Source: Desulfopila aestuarii DSM 18488
GTDB lineage: Bacteria > Desulfobacterota > Desulfobulbia > Desulfobulbales > Desulfocapsaceae
Length of the DNA: 64,000 nt
NCBI GenBank assembly: GCA_945863875.1
Contig: CAMBBS010000016.1
Coordinates: forward strand, 1 to 64,000
Direction: 5' to 3'
Shown here: positions 52,503 through 61,175 of the stretch, one piece after another
Layout: every line of letters starts with the position of its first letter
How positions within the stretch are numbered: the first letter of the stretch is position 1
Made by a program: the position numbers and the translations under genes
Notes under the pieces: generated by a model
The model's input: the letters and a program-made list of their open reading frames with translations, nothing else
The model's database searches: none
Told to the model about the DNA's origin: nothing

Positions 52503-52792
52503 TATCTTTTCTTCTTTTCTTCAATACTTCCGAACTATTTTTCATCTTGGAATTTGCTAATAATTATCAGGAAGTCTCGAATAACCGAGAAGCGCTGAAA
52601 ACGACGTTCTTCTGGCAATTAAAGGCGGAAGGACAAAAAAAAGGCATCAGCTAAAGAAGCAGGTGTCATGCGCAGAACCGCACGCCGCAGACGAAGCGGG
52701 CAATTTTGCCTGCCCCGCCTGAGCACATTGAGCCCGTCCCCGCAACATCAGGCAATCGGAGTGTTAGGTGAAGACGATGCAACGGGCAGTCG

Positions 52793-53743
52793 TCAACTGA
52801 CCAGCACGACAGTCCTGTCCTTACAGCGATGGATAAAATCACTGCTCACCGAACCAAGAACAATTTCGGCAAGTTTCGATCTGTTTCGCCGGCCGACATA
52901 GCACATGGTCGCCGCGCAGGCCTGGGCATGTTTATGCAGCATCTCGCCTGGTTTGCCAAAAAGCACCGTGGCAACAATTTTCGATTTTTCCACGCCGTCC
53001 CGCACGAGAATATTCTCCGCCTCCAGCATGGCGTCATACCCGTTCTCAATCATCAGTTGACAATCCAGACCTTTTTTTTCCTGTAAACACGAGGGATCCA
53101 TGACGTTGACCAGCGACACTTCCTCTATTGCTTCAGTGTTCCTGGCCAGGAGCACACCCGCCTCCTCGACGGCGCGCAGACAGGTTGAAGATCCATCAAT
53201 GCCGATCATGATCCGAGCCACAGGAGAGATGCCGCCGGTAAAACCTTCTTCGCCGACTATATAAAAACCGGCACGAATATGGCGGCCTATTACCCCGTTA
53301 AGAACCGTGCCGAAAAAGACGCCCTCCTCCTCGCCTTTTCTGCGGCTCATAATCAACGTTGTATATCCTTCACTCTCGCAGATAGCGCTGATTTTTTTTA
53401 CCGGGTCACCATCTTCGACCCTGACCTTGGCCTTGAGAACAACACCGCTTTTTTGCAGCAGCTGCTGAATCTTCGCCAGCAGAGGATCGACTTTCTCCTG
53501 ATAGTGTTTGTCCCGTAGACGCCGCATGACATCAGACGAAAGCACATGACCGGCACGAAAATCTATATTGTTGAGATGGGTACTCAGAAAAGATCCGCCG
53601 ACAACGTGCAGCAGATCAACTTTTTTCAATTCACCGGCCATTGAACTGGATATCAGTTCAACAAGCGGCAGGATATTTTTCAAAAGCGCAGAATCTTTTA
53701 CCGGGAGAAGCAGACAGGTAAAAACCGGAATACTCTTGTCCAT
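52793..53743 (-). CDS. Universal stress protein with two Usp domains
   Basis: 316 residues: a diverged N-terminal Usp domain (about 5-160) with the IMSRRKGEEEGVFFGTVLNGVI stretch, and a second one (about 172-315) with IMIGIDGSSTCLRAVEEAG and the late IVLGSVSSDFIHRCKDRTVVLVS, which resembles the ATP-type GX9GS motif. It follows the transporter gene by 29 bases, and Usp domains are often paired with transporters as regulators. AAGGAG precedes the ATG. Confidence 0.88.
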   Translation of the reverse strand: MDKSIPVFTCLLLPVKDSALLKNILPLVELISSSMAGELKKVDLLHVVGGSFLSTHLNNIDFRAGHVLSSDVMRRLRDKHYQEKVDPLLAKIQQLLQKSGVVLKAKVRVEDGDPVKKISAICESEGYTTLIMSRRKGEEEGVFFGTVLNGVIGRHIRAGFYIVGEEGFTGGISPVARIMIGIDGSSTCLRAVEEAGVLLARNTEAIEEVSLVNVMDPSCLQEKKGLDCQLMIENGYDAMLEAENILVRDGVEKSKIVATVLFGKPGEMLHKHAQACAATMCYVGRRNRSKLAEIVLGSVSSDFIHRCKDRTVVLVS

Positions 53744-53772
53744 GGCAAAACTCCTTTATTAGCCAACACCAG

Positions 53773-55572
53773 TTAATAGGCGAGCAGCAGCCACACATTG
53801 GCGACACCAACGCTGAGCAGCATAAAGGGAAAGGCCGCCTTCATAAATTGAAAGAAGCGAATCGGATATCCGGCCGATTCGGCGATGCCCAGGGTAACCA
53901 CATTGGCGCTGGCGCCGATCATCGTCCCATTACCGCCGAAGCAGGCACCAAAGGCCAGGGCCCACCACAACACGCCGGATTCCGCCCCGGGAATAACCTG
54001 GGTCAGGTAGGCAACAATCGGCAGCATGGTTGCGGTAAACGGAATATTGTCGACAAAGGCACTCATGATTGCCGACACCCAGAGAATCAGGCAAATGGAG
54101 GCCACCAGATTGCCGTGGGCCAGGTAGAGAACCCAGTCGGCGACGATATCGAGCATTCCGGTCTCTTCAACCCCGCCGACAAGGATAAACAGAAACATGA
54201 AAAACAACAGCGTCGTCCATTCGATGTCTTTTTCGATCAACTCAAGCATATCGATTTTTTTGGTCAACAGGCCAAAACTGAACAGTAGCGCGGCACCGAA
54301 CAGCGCCGCGATACTGACCTCCATATGCCAGAAACCATGGGTGAGGAAGAGCGCAACAACAATGGCCATGATCACTATACCAACCCCAAGGAGGGTGGCA
54401 TCGGTGATTTTATATTCCGCACGCAACTCGATGATAAACTGCTGGATATCGTCCACCTTGGCTTTGTTGAATTCCTTACCGAAAAGGTATTTGGAAAAAA
54501 CGAACAGGAGCACCATGACTATTGCACAGGTCGGCGCGAGATTTTGCACAAATTCGACGAAGGTGAGGTTTGCGTAGGAACCGATCATGATATTGGGCGG
54601 ATCACCGATAAGGGTCGCCGTGCCGCCGATATTAGAGGCGAGAATCTCAGGAATAAGCAGGGCCAGCGGTGTGATCCCCAACGAGACGGCAATCTGAATA
54701 GTCACCGGGGTGAGCAAAAGCATGGTGGTGACATTATCGAGAAAGGACGAGGCGATAGCGGTAAAAGCCATGAGGATGACGGCCAGCAGCGAGATATTGC
54801 CGCGGGCCAGCTGATAACACTTATAGGCGCACCATTGAAAGATCCCGGTATGTTTAAGAATACCGACGATGATCATCATGCCCATCAACAAAAAAATGAC
54901 ATTCATATCGATGGCTTTGATGGCGCTTTCGTAGGAAAGGATATGGTATTCCGGATTCAGCGTCCCCAAGGTATAAGAAATAACCAACATGGTCGAGGCG
55001 CCGAGCATGGCCGCCATTGTTCGGTGCAGCAGCTCGAAGGAAATGAGTATATAGGCCAGAACAAAAACGATCGTGGCAATCCAGAAGGCGGGCCCGGCGG
55101 TACGCTGAATCTGAATTTCTGCCAGGCCGATGAGGTTTCCGCCATCCTTGGTCAGTTCATAACCTTTTATTTGATAACTTTTCTTTATAAAACTGGGCTT
55201 GTAAGCGGTTATCTCCAGTGTACTGTCATCGGTCACCAGGCCCGCCTGCAACCATAACCGAACCTGATAACTCCCGTCACTCTCGGTTGTGAGGGAATCG
55301 TCCGGCTGACCGTTGCCATTGGCACGAGATATTTTCAGCGGCGTTCCGTCCAGCAATACCTGAATGTGCGCGGCACCGACGCCGCTGTGGTGCGAGTCGA
55401 GAACCTTGCCAAAGAGGTCCACCCGGACTTGTCCCCCAGGATCAACTTTTTTTTCCGCAGCGACACTCTGCGAACCCAGCAAAGAAAAGAGCATGACCAA
55501 AAGAACCAAGACTCGCACCAAAACTCCAGGTGTCACGCGCCGTCGCCGGCCTCTCATAACCTGCAAAACCAT
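53773..55572 (-). CDS. NhaD/ArsB-fold ion transporter with exported N-terminal domain
   Basis: 599 residues. A signal-like segment (about 15-40) is followed by an extracytoplasmic beta-sandwich (about 45-165; VRVDLFGKVLDSHHSGVGAA and SDGSYQVRLWLQAGLV) like carboxypeptidase-regulatory domains. Then come about 11-12 hydrophobic segments of the ion-transporter superfamily: AIDMNVIFLLMGMMIIVGIL, FLDNVTTMLLLTPVTI, LASNIGGTATLIGDPPNIMIGSYA and a late repeat FVDNIPFTATMLPIV with GNGTMIGASANVVTLGIAE. Likely Na+/H+ antiport or anion transport. Pairs with the Usp gene. Confidence 0.85.
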   Translation of the reverse strand: MVLQVMRGRRRRVTPGVLVRVLVLLVMLFSLLGSQSVAAEKKVDPGGQVRVDLFGKVLDSHHSGVGAAHIQVLLDGTPLKISRANGNGQPDDSLTTESDGSYQVRLWLQAGLVTDDSTLEITAYKPSFIKKSYQIKGYELTKDGGNLIGLAEIQIQRTAGPAFWIATIVFVLAYILISFELLHRTMAAMLGASTMLVISYTLGTLNPEYHILSYESAIKAIDMNVIFLLMGMMIIVGILKHTGIFQWCAYKCYQLARGNISLLAVILMAFTAIASSFLDNVTTMLLLTPVTIQIAVSLGITPLALLIPEILASNIGGTATLIGDPPNIMIGSYANLTFVEFVQNLAPTCAIVMVLLFVFSKYLFGKEFNKAKVDDIQQFIIELRAEYKITDATLLGVGIVIMAIVVALFLTHGFWHMEVSIAALFGAALLFSFGLLTKKIDMLELIEKDIEWTTLLFFMFLFILVGGVEETGMLDIVADWVLYLAHGNLVASICLILWVSAIMSAFVDNIPFTATMLPIVAYLTQVIPGAESGVLWWALAFGACFGGNGTMIGASANVVTLGIAESAGYPIRFFQFMKAAFPFMLLSVGVANVWLLLAY

Positions 55573-55617
55573 ACCGCCCCCCCGGGCATAAAGATCTGCC
55601 CAACAACTCGATAGTCC

Positions 55618-56361
55618 CTACAGATGAACAAGAAATTTCTTTGCTACATCGGCAATTTCATGCGCCTTGTCGTTGCCGTTGATACATCGCCTGGCACCTA
55701 CGAAATCGGTTTTCGTTTCATCGAGATAGTCGGTAATCCTGCGACCGGTAAATGTTCCGGTTTTGAAGCCATGGACAAGGACAAACAACGCCACATTGGG
55801 CCGCATGGCAATATCCGGTTCATTGACCAGATCAAGGTCGAGCATACTGGAATATTGCTCGTAGTTGTTCTTCCAGGTCAACTGCACGTAGCCGCGACCA
55901 TAAAAAGGGTAGTAAGGGAAATGACTCCTGCGCCAGTCCTCGTCCAGCCAATAGGCTTCCCGTACCGGCTCAAAGGTCTGATTCGTTTCCCATTGCGTTG
56001 TCGCCAGGACATAGGCTATCTGGCTATTCATCCCGATGCCCATTGCCCGGCACGCAGACTTGATTGCCTCAATTGTCCCTTCCTTGCTGGAAAAATCATG
56101 ATCTTTTCTATCTACGATACCATCAAGTTTTTCCTGCAGTGCCACGACGGACTGCTTCCCCACAAATTCAGGGTTACCCGAGTAGACGTCGGTTTTGAAC
56201 TCCGACCAGGAACTCCGCGTCTTCGGGCCGATTAAGCCATCTATTTTCCCCACCGGGTAGCCAAGAAGGCTCAAGGCTCTTTGCATCTCCTTGAGTTGCT
56301 CTTTTGATAATTGCCGAAGCGGTATAGGTCCTGCGATGGACAGCAGTTCTGCCAGTTTCAT
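55618..56361 (-). CDS. GH19-type muramidase/chitinase with peptidoglycan-binding domain
   Basis: 247 residues. Residues about 18-52 form a PG-binding-1 repeat (LKEMQRALSLLGYPVGKIDGLIGPKTR). The C-terminal part (about 75-240) is a GH19/endolysin fold: YVLATTQWETNQTFEPVREAYW carries the two catalytic-type Glu, and YGRGYVQLTWKNNYEQYS the substrate loop. There is no signal peptide or transmembrane segment, so release requires lysis or a dedicated export route. ATG at 56361 has GGAGG. It follows the protease-hydrolase gene by 67 bases. Confidence 0.85.
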   Translation of the reverse strand: MKLAELLSIAGPIPLRQLSKEQLKEMQRALSLLGYPVGKIDGLIGPKTRSSWSEFKTDVYSGNPEFVGKQSVVALQEKLDGIVDRKDHDFSSKEGTIEAIKSACRAMGIGMNSQIAYVLATTQWETNQTFEPVREAYWLDEDWRRSHFPYYPFYGRGYVQLTWKNNYEQYSSMLDLDLVNEPDIAMRPNVALFVLVHGFKTGTFTGRRITDYLDETKTDFVGARRCINGNDKAHEIADVAKKFLVHL

Positions 56362-56428
56362 GGGTTTGCCTCCTGTCAAAAATTTCCCGGTTGATTGTAC
56401 CTGGCGATATTTTCCAGGTGACAAGACA

Positions 56429-58321
56429 TCAATAGCCCTTCATCTCATCCTTGGTGAACGGATGTGGCGGATCTGCCTTCAATATCTGCGCCATGATCGT
56501 GTTCATTGTCTTGACATCATTGTCGAATCCACCATGCGAAGTACTGGTGGTTACGCCTTTTTTGCCGTCCGAGTAATGCATCGACAAACCTGGATGCTTG
56601 GATAATTTTTTCGCATAGCGCTGCATCCCTAAAAGCGGCATGTCGGTTTTTCGCTCAAGAGCCCGGGACACCAGATAAAGCAACGATTTTCGGTAGACAA
56701 GCGCAACATTGTCATCCAGTTCCAGCTGTTCCGTCAGGTTGAAAATGGACAGGGCCGGCAGTTTCACCCTGGTTGTGCCGCTCTTCTCCGCCTGCAGCCG
56801 CGGTTCGTAGTGCTCCCGATAAAAATCAATCGAGCAGGCGGGCGCCATCAAAGAACAACTCTCGATGAGATCGGGACTATCCAGGATATCAAGGGCATTA
56901 AGCAGGTGACCAAGCAAAACGGCCCCCGTGCTATGCCCCGCCAGATGGATCTTCAAGGGGGTATTCTTCAATACCTCGACAAAGGTCTCGATGACGAAGA
57001 GGCCGTCGCTTATTGTATTCTTCTTTTTTTCTGCAAACGGCAGAAAGGCATCGCTTTTCATCTCTTCCCAGATGGGTGTAACCGGCTTGCGGGCAAAATC
57101 TTCTATCAACAGGTCACTTCGTTCGATCAAGGCGTCCTGCAAATCTCGGAAAAACCCCCTTGTCCGCACACCACGGAAAGCACGGACAACGGCATCCTTG
57201 AGTTCTTCAACCAGGCCGGTGTCATACATGATATGAAAGGGATAGATGCCGTTACGCTTGAAGCCTTCTTTTAAGGCTCGGATACGTTTTGCCGATGCGG
57301 CGGGGTTATTCAAACCACCGTGGGCATAGATGAGCAGGTGGTCATATTTTTTTTTCTCGGCGTATTCTCTTATAAGCTCAGCAGTTTTCACAATGTCATC
57401 GGCCGTACTCCAGTAATCCCCCCGCTGCTTGAATTTGCCGTCATCGAAATGGACGAAATGACCGGCTATTTCCAGCCTTTGCGGCGCAGCCTTGGCCGAT
57501 TCCGCGTCAAAGGTGATCTGACTGCGGGCGGAAAGCCCAAAGATATCCGGCGTCGGAATGGCCAGCCGAAAGACCCAGCCGTCACTGATGTTTTGCAGCC
57601 AGTCTTCATAGAGCCAGATGGCGTACCCCTGTTGACCCCATTTCGGGCCCCAGGAATTCTGCACGATGAACCCCTGCCTGTTGTAGCCGACAAGAGCGAA
57701 GGCGTGACCTCCTTCAATAGTACTCGAAGGGCTTATGACCGCCGGCTCATTGCTCTTTGCCGCCTTCGGGCTGAACCAGCCGGAATGAACATCGGCTGAA
57801 ACAAAGATAGCACCGACCTCATTGAGCGCCGTGTGGTAGTCGTTGATTTCCGGCCGAAGACGGTAATAGGCGCCAACGGTGCAGTACCTCGCCGCCTTGG
57901 CCCGCTCAATGGTCAAGTTTCCCGGGTCGTCGGCGGCATAACGCCAGTCGCTCTCGCTGCAGACGCCCATATTTTTCCAACCGCGTATTGCACCGCGGCA
58001 GCTGGAACCCGCATAATCCTCCCCCGGCCACTCGTCATGCTTTTTGGCCATTTCATAGAGCATCCGCGGGCTGGCCTTAAAGTGCAGATCCCTTTTATTG
58101 ACATTTAAATAATTAATGACCGCTGCCAGACCGAAACCGGTACAGGCGCCTTCCGTACCCTGGTTGAGAATATCCGTCCCTCCGCGGTTATCGATTTCCG
58201 GCTGCAGTTGAATGAGGGCCGGCTCGTACATCCGGTCACGAATATCCGGGGTATCTTTCCGGGCGTTGAGAATACGTTTTTCACCGGCCACCTTTACACT
58301 TGGAAATGAATTTCCTGCCAT
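56429..58321 (-). CDS. Papain-like (C1) protease fused to an alpha/beta hydrolase
   Basis: 630 residues. N-terminal C1-type protease: Gln54 and Cys60 in NQGTEGACTGFGLA, His206 in IEGGHAFALVGYN, Asn222 in FIVQNSWGPKWGQQGYAIW, a complete papain triad plus oxyanion Gln. From about 320 a second domain follows: LLIYAHGGLNNPAAS (about 329-343) and the nucleophile elbow HLAGHSTGAVLLGHLL (Ser464), a lipase-like alpha/beta hydrolase. It starts at ATG 58321 with AGGAGG upstream. No signal peptide, propeptide or membrane segment is seen. The gene precedes the GH19 gene. This protease-esterase fusion is unusual; target unknown. Confidence 0.82.
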   Translation of the reverse strand: MAGNSFPSVKVAGEKRILNARKDTPDIRDRMYEPALIQLQPEIDNRGGTDILNQGTEGACTGFGLAAVINYLNVNKRDLHFKASPRMLYEMAKKHDEWPGEDYAGSSCRGAIRGWKNMGVCSESDWRYAADDPGNLTIERAKAARYCTVGAYYRLRPEINDYHTALNEVGAIFVSADVHSGWFSPKAAKSNEPAVISPSSTIEGGHAFALVGYNRQGFIVQNSWGPKWGQQGYAIWLYEDWLQNISDGWVFRLAIPTPDIFGLSARSQITFDAESAKAAPQRLEIAGHFVHFDDGKFKQRGDYWSTADDIVKTAELIREYAEKKKYDHLLIYAHGGLNNPAASAKRIRALKEGFKRNGIYPFHIMYDTGLVEELKDAVVRAFRGVRTRGFFRDLQDALIERSDLLIEDFARKPVTPIWEEMKSDAFLPFAEKKKNTISDGLFVIETFVEVLKNTPLKIHLAGHSTGAVLLGHLLNALDILDSPDLIESCSLMAPACSIDFYREHYEPRLQAEKSGTTRVKLPALSIFNLTEQLELDDNVALVYRKSLLYLVSRALERKTDMPLLGMQRYAKKLSKHPGLSMHYSDGKKGVTTSTSHGGFDNDVKTMNTIMAQILKADPPHPFTKDEMKGY

Positions 58322-58559
58322 ACCCGCCTCCTTTTTTTGATTTTCCAACCAAAGCATCAACAGTACGGGGCATTATTGCCATTTTCTATGCGGTCGTTTT
58401 TTTAAGTATACTGGAGAGTACCGAAAAAGATTTCTGTTTAACTATCAATAGAGGTTATTGTTACAACGAGTTGCAGAAAAATCAAGGAGATGATCAGTAA
58501 ACGGTCATCAGAACCACATCTGCTTTATTATTGACCTTTACCGAGGGAAAAATTCGGCC

Positions 58560-59477
58560 TTACAAAGCAGAAAGCCACCGGCTGACAGCTTCACTCACCC
58601 CGCCGTTATCGTTTGACGCGACACTCTGAAAAAGTGCTTTTAAAGACGGCGGACCGTTGGCCACAAGAAAGCCTTGTCCGGCCCAATGGAGCAGGTCTTC
58701 GTCATTATAATCGTTGCCGACGGCGCAGACCACCTTCCGCTGCAGGCCAAGGTTGTCGATGAGCCATTCGACCGCCTGACTTTTGGAAACGGTTGGCGGG
58801 AAGATCTCGATCCACATCGACTGACCGTCCAGCGGTGAAGTGGCCTTGATGACATTGCACTGTCTGCAGGCAGCGGCAATCGCCGCGGCAACCTCATGGC
58901 CGTTATTGCCGTTACGGCTATTCAGGTCGTTATGGCCGGGTACGATACAGATGATTTCGGTGGCGTCGCCAAAATTAAGCAGGGTTTCAGGGGTTAAAAG
59001 TGTGGCGAAATCATTGTAAATTTCCAGTCTCCGGTAAAAATCGGGGTTATCGCTGCCATTGTGGCTGTAGTGAAAGTACCGCGTGTCCGGCACCGGTCTG
59101 TGGATCATGAAATCGAGTCCGGCATTCTCCAGATAGGCAGCCGCACTGCGAACGTCGCTGGAACCGAGGGAATTTTTTTTCAAGAGTCTGTTGCCACGGT
59201 AATCGAGTATTCCAGCTCCGGTGGAGAAAATAACGTAATCGACGGGAAACAAGGTATCGCCCTCCCCATAGCCGAGTTCTTCCATGAGCAGCGCAAAGGA
59301 ATGGTTCGATCTGCCCGTGGCTGCGGCTACGAGAAAACCCTTCTGCCGCAGGCGGAAAAGTGCAGCCAGGTCAATCGGCGCAACCCTCTTCTCCGAGGTC
59401 AGCAGCGTCCCATCCAGGTCGACGACAAACAACCCCTGGTAACTCTTCAGGTCATCTCTTTTATTCAACTCGCTCAA
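58560..59477 (-). CDS. HAD-IIB sugar-phosphatase-like hydrolase
   Basis: 305 residues. Motif I VVDLDGTLLTSEKRVA (nucleophile Asp), motif II VAAATGRSN, and the late VVCAVGNDYNDEDLL (motif IV Asp residues) with a C2-type cap of the Cof/MPGP group. It dephosphorylates a small phospho-sugar or related metabolite. The start is TTG at 59477, with GGAGGAG 8 bases upstream. It follows recD by 24 bases and may be in the recBD transcript. Confidence 0.87.
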   Translation of the reverse strand: MSELNKRDDLKSYQGLFVVDLDGTLLTSEKRVAPIDLAALFRLRQKGFLVAAATGRSNHSFALLMEELGYGEGDTLFPVDYVIFSTGAGILDYRGNRLLKKNSLGSSDVRSAAAYLENAGLDFMIHRPVPDTRYFHYSHNGSDNPDFYRRLEIYNDFATLLTPETLLNFGDATEIICIVPGHNDLNSRNGNNGHEVAAAIAAACRQCNVIKATSPLDGQSMWIEIFPPTVSKSQAVEWLIDNLGLQRKVVCAVGNDYNDEDLLHWAGQGFLVANGPPSLKALFQSVASNDNGGVSEAVSRWLSAL

Positions 59478-59501
59478 AAATGCTCCTCCGGTGTAACTTG
59501 T

Positions 59502-61175
59502 TTACTCGTTCAATCGAACCGACTTCCCGTACTTTTGTGTCTGTTCCTGCAGCAAATCGGCCAGGCCACTGCAACGCTCAATTTTCCTCGACAGCGCCTG
59601 GGCAAAGACCTGCCGTCCGGCGACGAGCTTGACCATCTTTCTCGCCCGGGTGAAGGCGGTATAGAGCAGCTCCCGGCTAAGAATTCGATTGTCTTCTTCG
59701 GGCAGGACGACAACCACTTCGTCAAATTCCGAACCCTGACTTTTGTGGATGGTCATGGCAAAAACCGTCTCGCAGCCGGGCAAACGATACGGTGAATAGC
59801 TGCGCAGACTGCCGTCCGACCGCTCGAACCAGACTCTGCTTGTGCCATCGGCAAAGTCCGGCAGACAGATGCCGATATCGCCGTTAAAAAGGTCCAGGCT
59901 GTACTCATTTCTGGTGATCAGCACCGGCCGTCCCGGATACCAGCTATCCGGCCGGCAGTCAAATCCCCGCCGGGCAAGAAACGTTTCAACCCCGCGGTTA
60001 ATCCCGGCAACACCTCGATTGCCATAATGGATGGCGCAAAGAACCTGAAAACGATGAAATGCGGCGAAGATCTCCCTGACGCCCGTCTGTGGATAGCGAT
60101 ACACAGAGGCCATATACCCGGTGTATTGCCGGCCGATAAAGTCAAGCAGTTCTGTCTGCAAAACCGTGACGTTTACCCTGTTCGGATCGGACAGGCAGGC
60201 CCAGGCCCCGTCACTGTCACCGGCATTGACACTTTCCGCGAGAAACTTGATATTATCATCAAAACGATAGGTTTTTTTCAATTCAATGGTATTGTCCGGC
60301 AGGCTTTGGATAAAATCCCCGAGCACCGCTCCCGATTCCACCGAGGCCAACTGGTCCTTGTCACCAAGCAGCAGCAGCCTGGCACCGGGTTTGAGCGCAT
60401 CGACGAGCTTGCTCATCATGGCCAGATCGACCATCGAGGCCTCATCGACCACCACGACATCCCAGCCCATCGGCTGTTGCCGGTTATGGCGAAACTGCGG
60501 GGAATGGCGGATAAAGCCCAGCAGGCGATGCAGGGTCTTCGCCTCGGTGGGTATGGCCGCTTTCACTTCTACCGGAAGCGGCAGCCGGTCGAGGCTGCCG
60601 CCGATGGATTGACTGAGGCGCCTGGCCGCCTTGCCGGTGGGTGCGGCCAGCGCCACATCGAGTTTACGATCCGTCGTCATAAACAGCAGGGCGAGAATGT
60701 GCACCACCGTCGTCGTTTTTCCGGTCCCGGGCCCGCCGCAGATGATCGTCAAGGCTTTTTGCAAGGCACTCCCTGCCGCCTCTTTCTGCCGGTTCAATCC
60801 TGGCAATCCTGGTTCATCATCATCGAAAAAGGCATCCAGCAGCTTTTCGTGCCCTTTTCCCGGAAAGCACACCGCCGCTAAGGTACGAATCTGTTCAGCC
60901 AGCCGGGTTTCGTAATGGAAATAGCGGTGCAGATACAGCTTGTCATCATGCAGCACAAGCGGCGTCTGCCCGCCGTCCGAGACGAGATGGAGCGTTCGCA
61001 GGAAACGTGACTCCATCTCCGGTACCGGCAGACAACTATGTCCGGCCTCATGGGCAGCGGTCAGTTTTTTCACCAGCTGGCGAAATCTTTCTTTCTCGAC
61101 ACCGGACAGGCCGGACCGTTCAGCCAGGAACCTTGAAAAATAGCTGTCAAGGAAGGGCGCGCCCTGCTCAGTCAT
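59502..61175 (-). CDS. recD: Exodeoxyribonuclease V alpha subunit
   Basis: 557 residues. Walker A IICGGPGTGKTTTVVHILALL (about 165-185), VVVVDEASMVDLAMMSKLVDAL (Walker B), LLLGDKDQLASVESGAVLGD and the C-terminal AMTIHKSQGSEFDEVVVVLP with LLYTAFTRARKMVKL: a superfamily 1B helicase. RecD is the fast 5'-3' motor of RecBCD in double-strand-break repair and restricts phage DNA. ATG at 61175 overlaps the recB end by 8 bases; a much longer frame (to 61433) inside recB is a shadow. Confidence 0.95.
   Translation of the reverse strand: MTEQGAPFLDSYFSRFLAERSGLSGVEKERFRQLVKKLTAAHEAGHSCLPVPEMESRFLRTLHLVSDGGQTPLVLHDDKLYLHRYFHYETRLAEQIRTLAAVCFPGKGHEKLLDAFFDDDEPGLPGLNRQKEAAGSALQKALTIICGGPGTGKTTTVVHILALLFMTTDRKLDVALAAPTGKAARRLSQSIGGSLDRLPLPVEVKAAIPTEAKTLHRLLGFIRHSPQFRHNRQQPMGWDVVVVDEASMVDLAMMSKLVDALKPGARLLLLGDKDQLASVESGAVLGDFIQSLPDNTIELKKTYRFDDNIKFLAESVNAGDSDGAWACLSDPNRVNVTVLQTELLDFIGRQYTGYMASVYRYPQTGVREIFAAFHRFQVLCAIHYGNRGVAGINRGVETFLARRGFDCRPDSWYPGRPVLITRNEYSLDLFNGDIGICLPDFADGTSRVWFERSDGSLRSYSPYRLPGCETVFAMTIHKSQGSEFDEVVVVLPEEDNRILSRELLYTAFTRARKMVKLVAGRQVFAQALSRKIERCSGLADLLQEQTQKYGKSVRLNE

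Larger units (their letters stand above)
52254..52792. other. Intergenic region upstream of the orphan membrane protein
   Basis: No gene is supported in these 539 bases. The part 52380-52502 holds the promoter and operators C and D. The part 52503-52792 is plain; a loose dyad GCGGGCA/TGCCCCGC (near 52696-52719) lies behind the stress-protein gene but has no T run. Confidence 0.5.

Noticed and set aside
54325-55257. 310-residue plus-strand frame opposite the ion transporter
   Set aside because: Very polar, His/Asp/Gly-rich sequence from reading hydrophobic codons backwards; a shadow.
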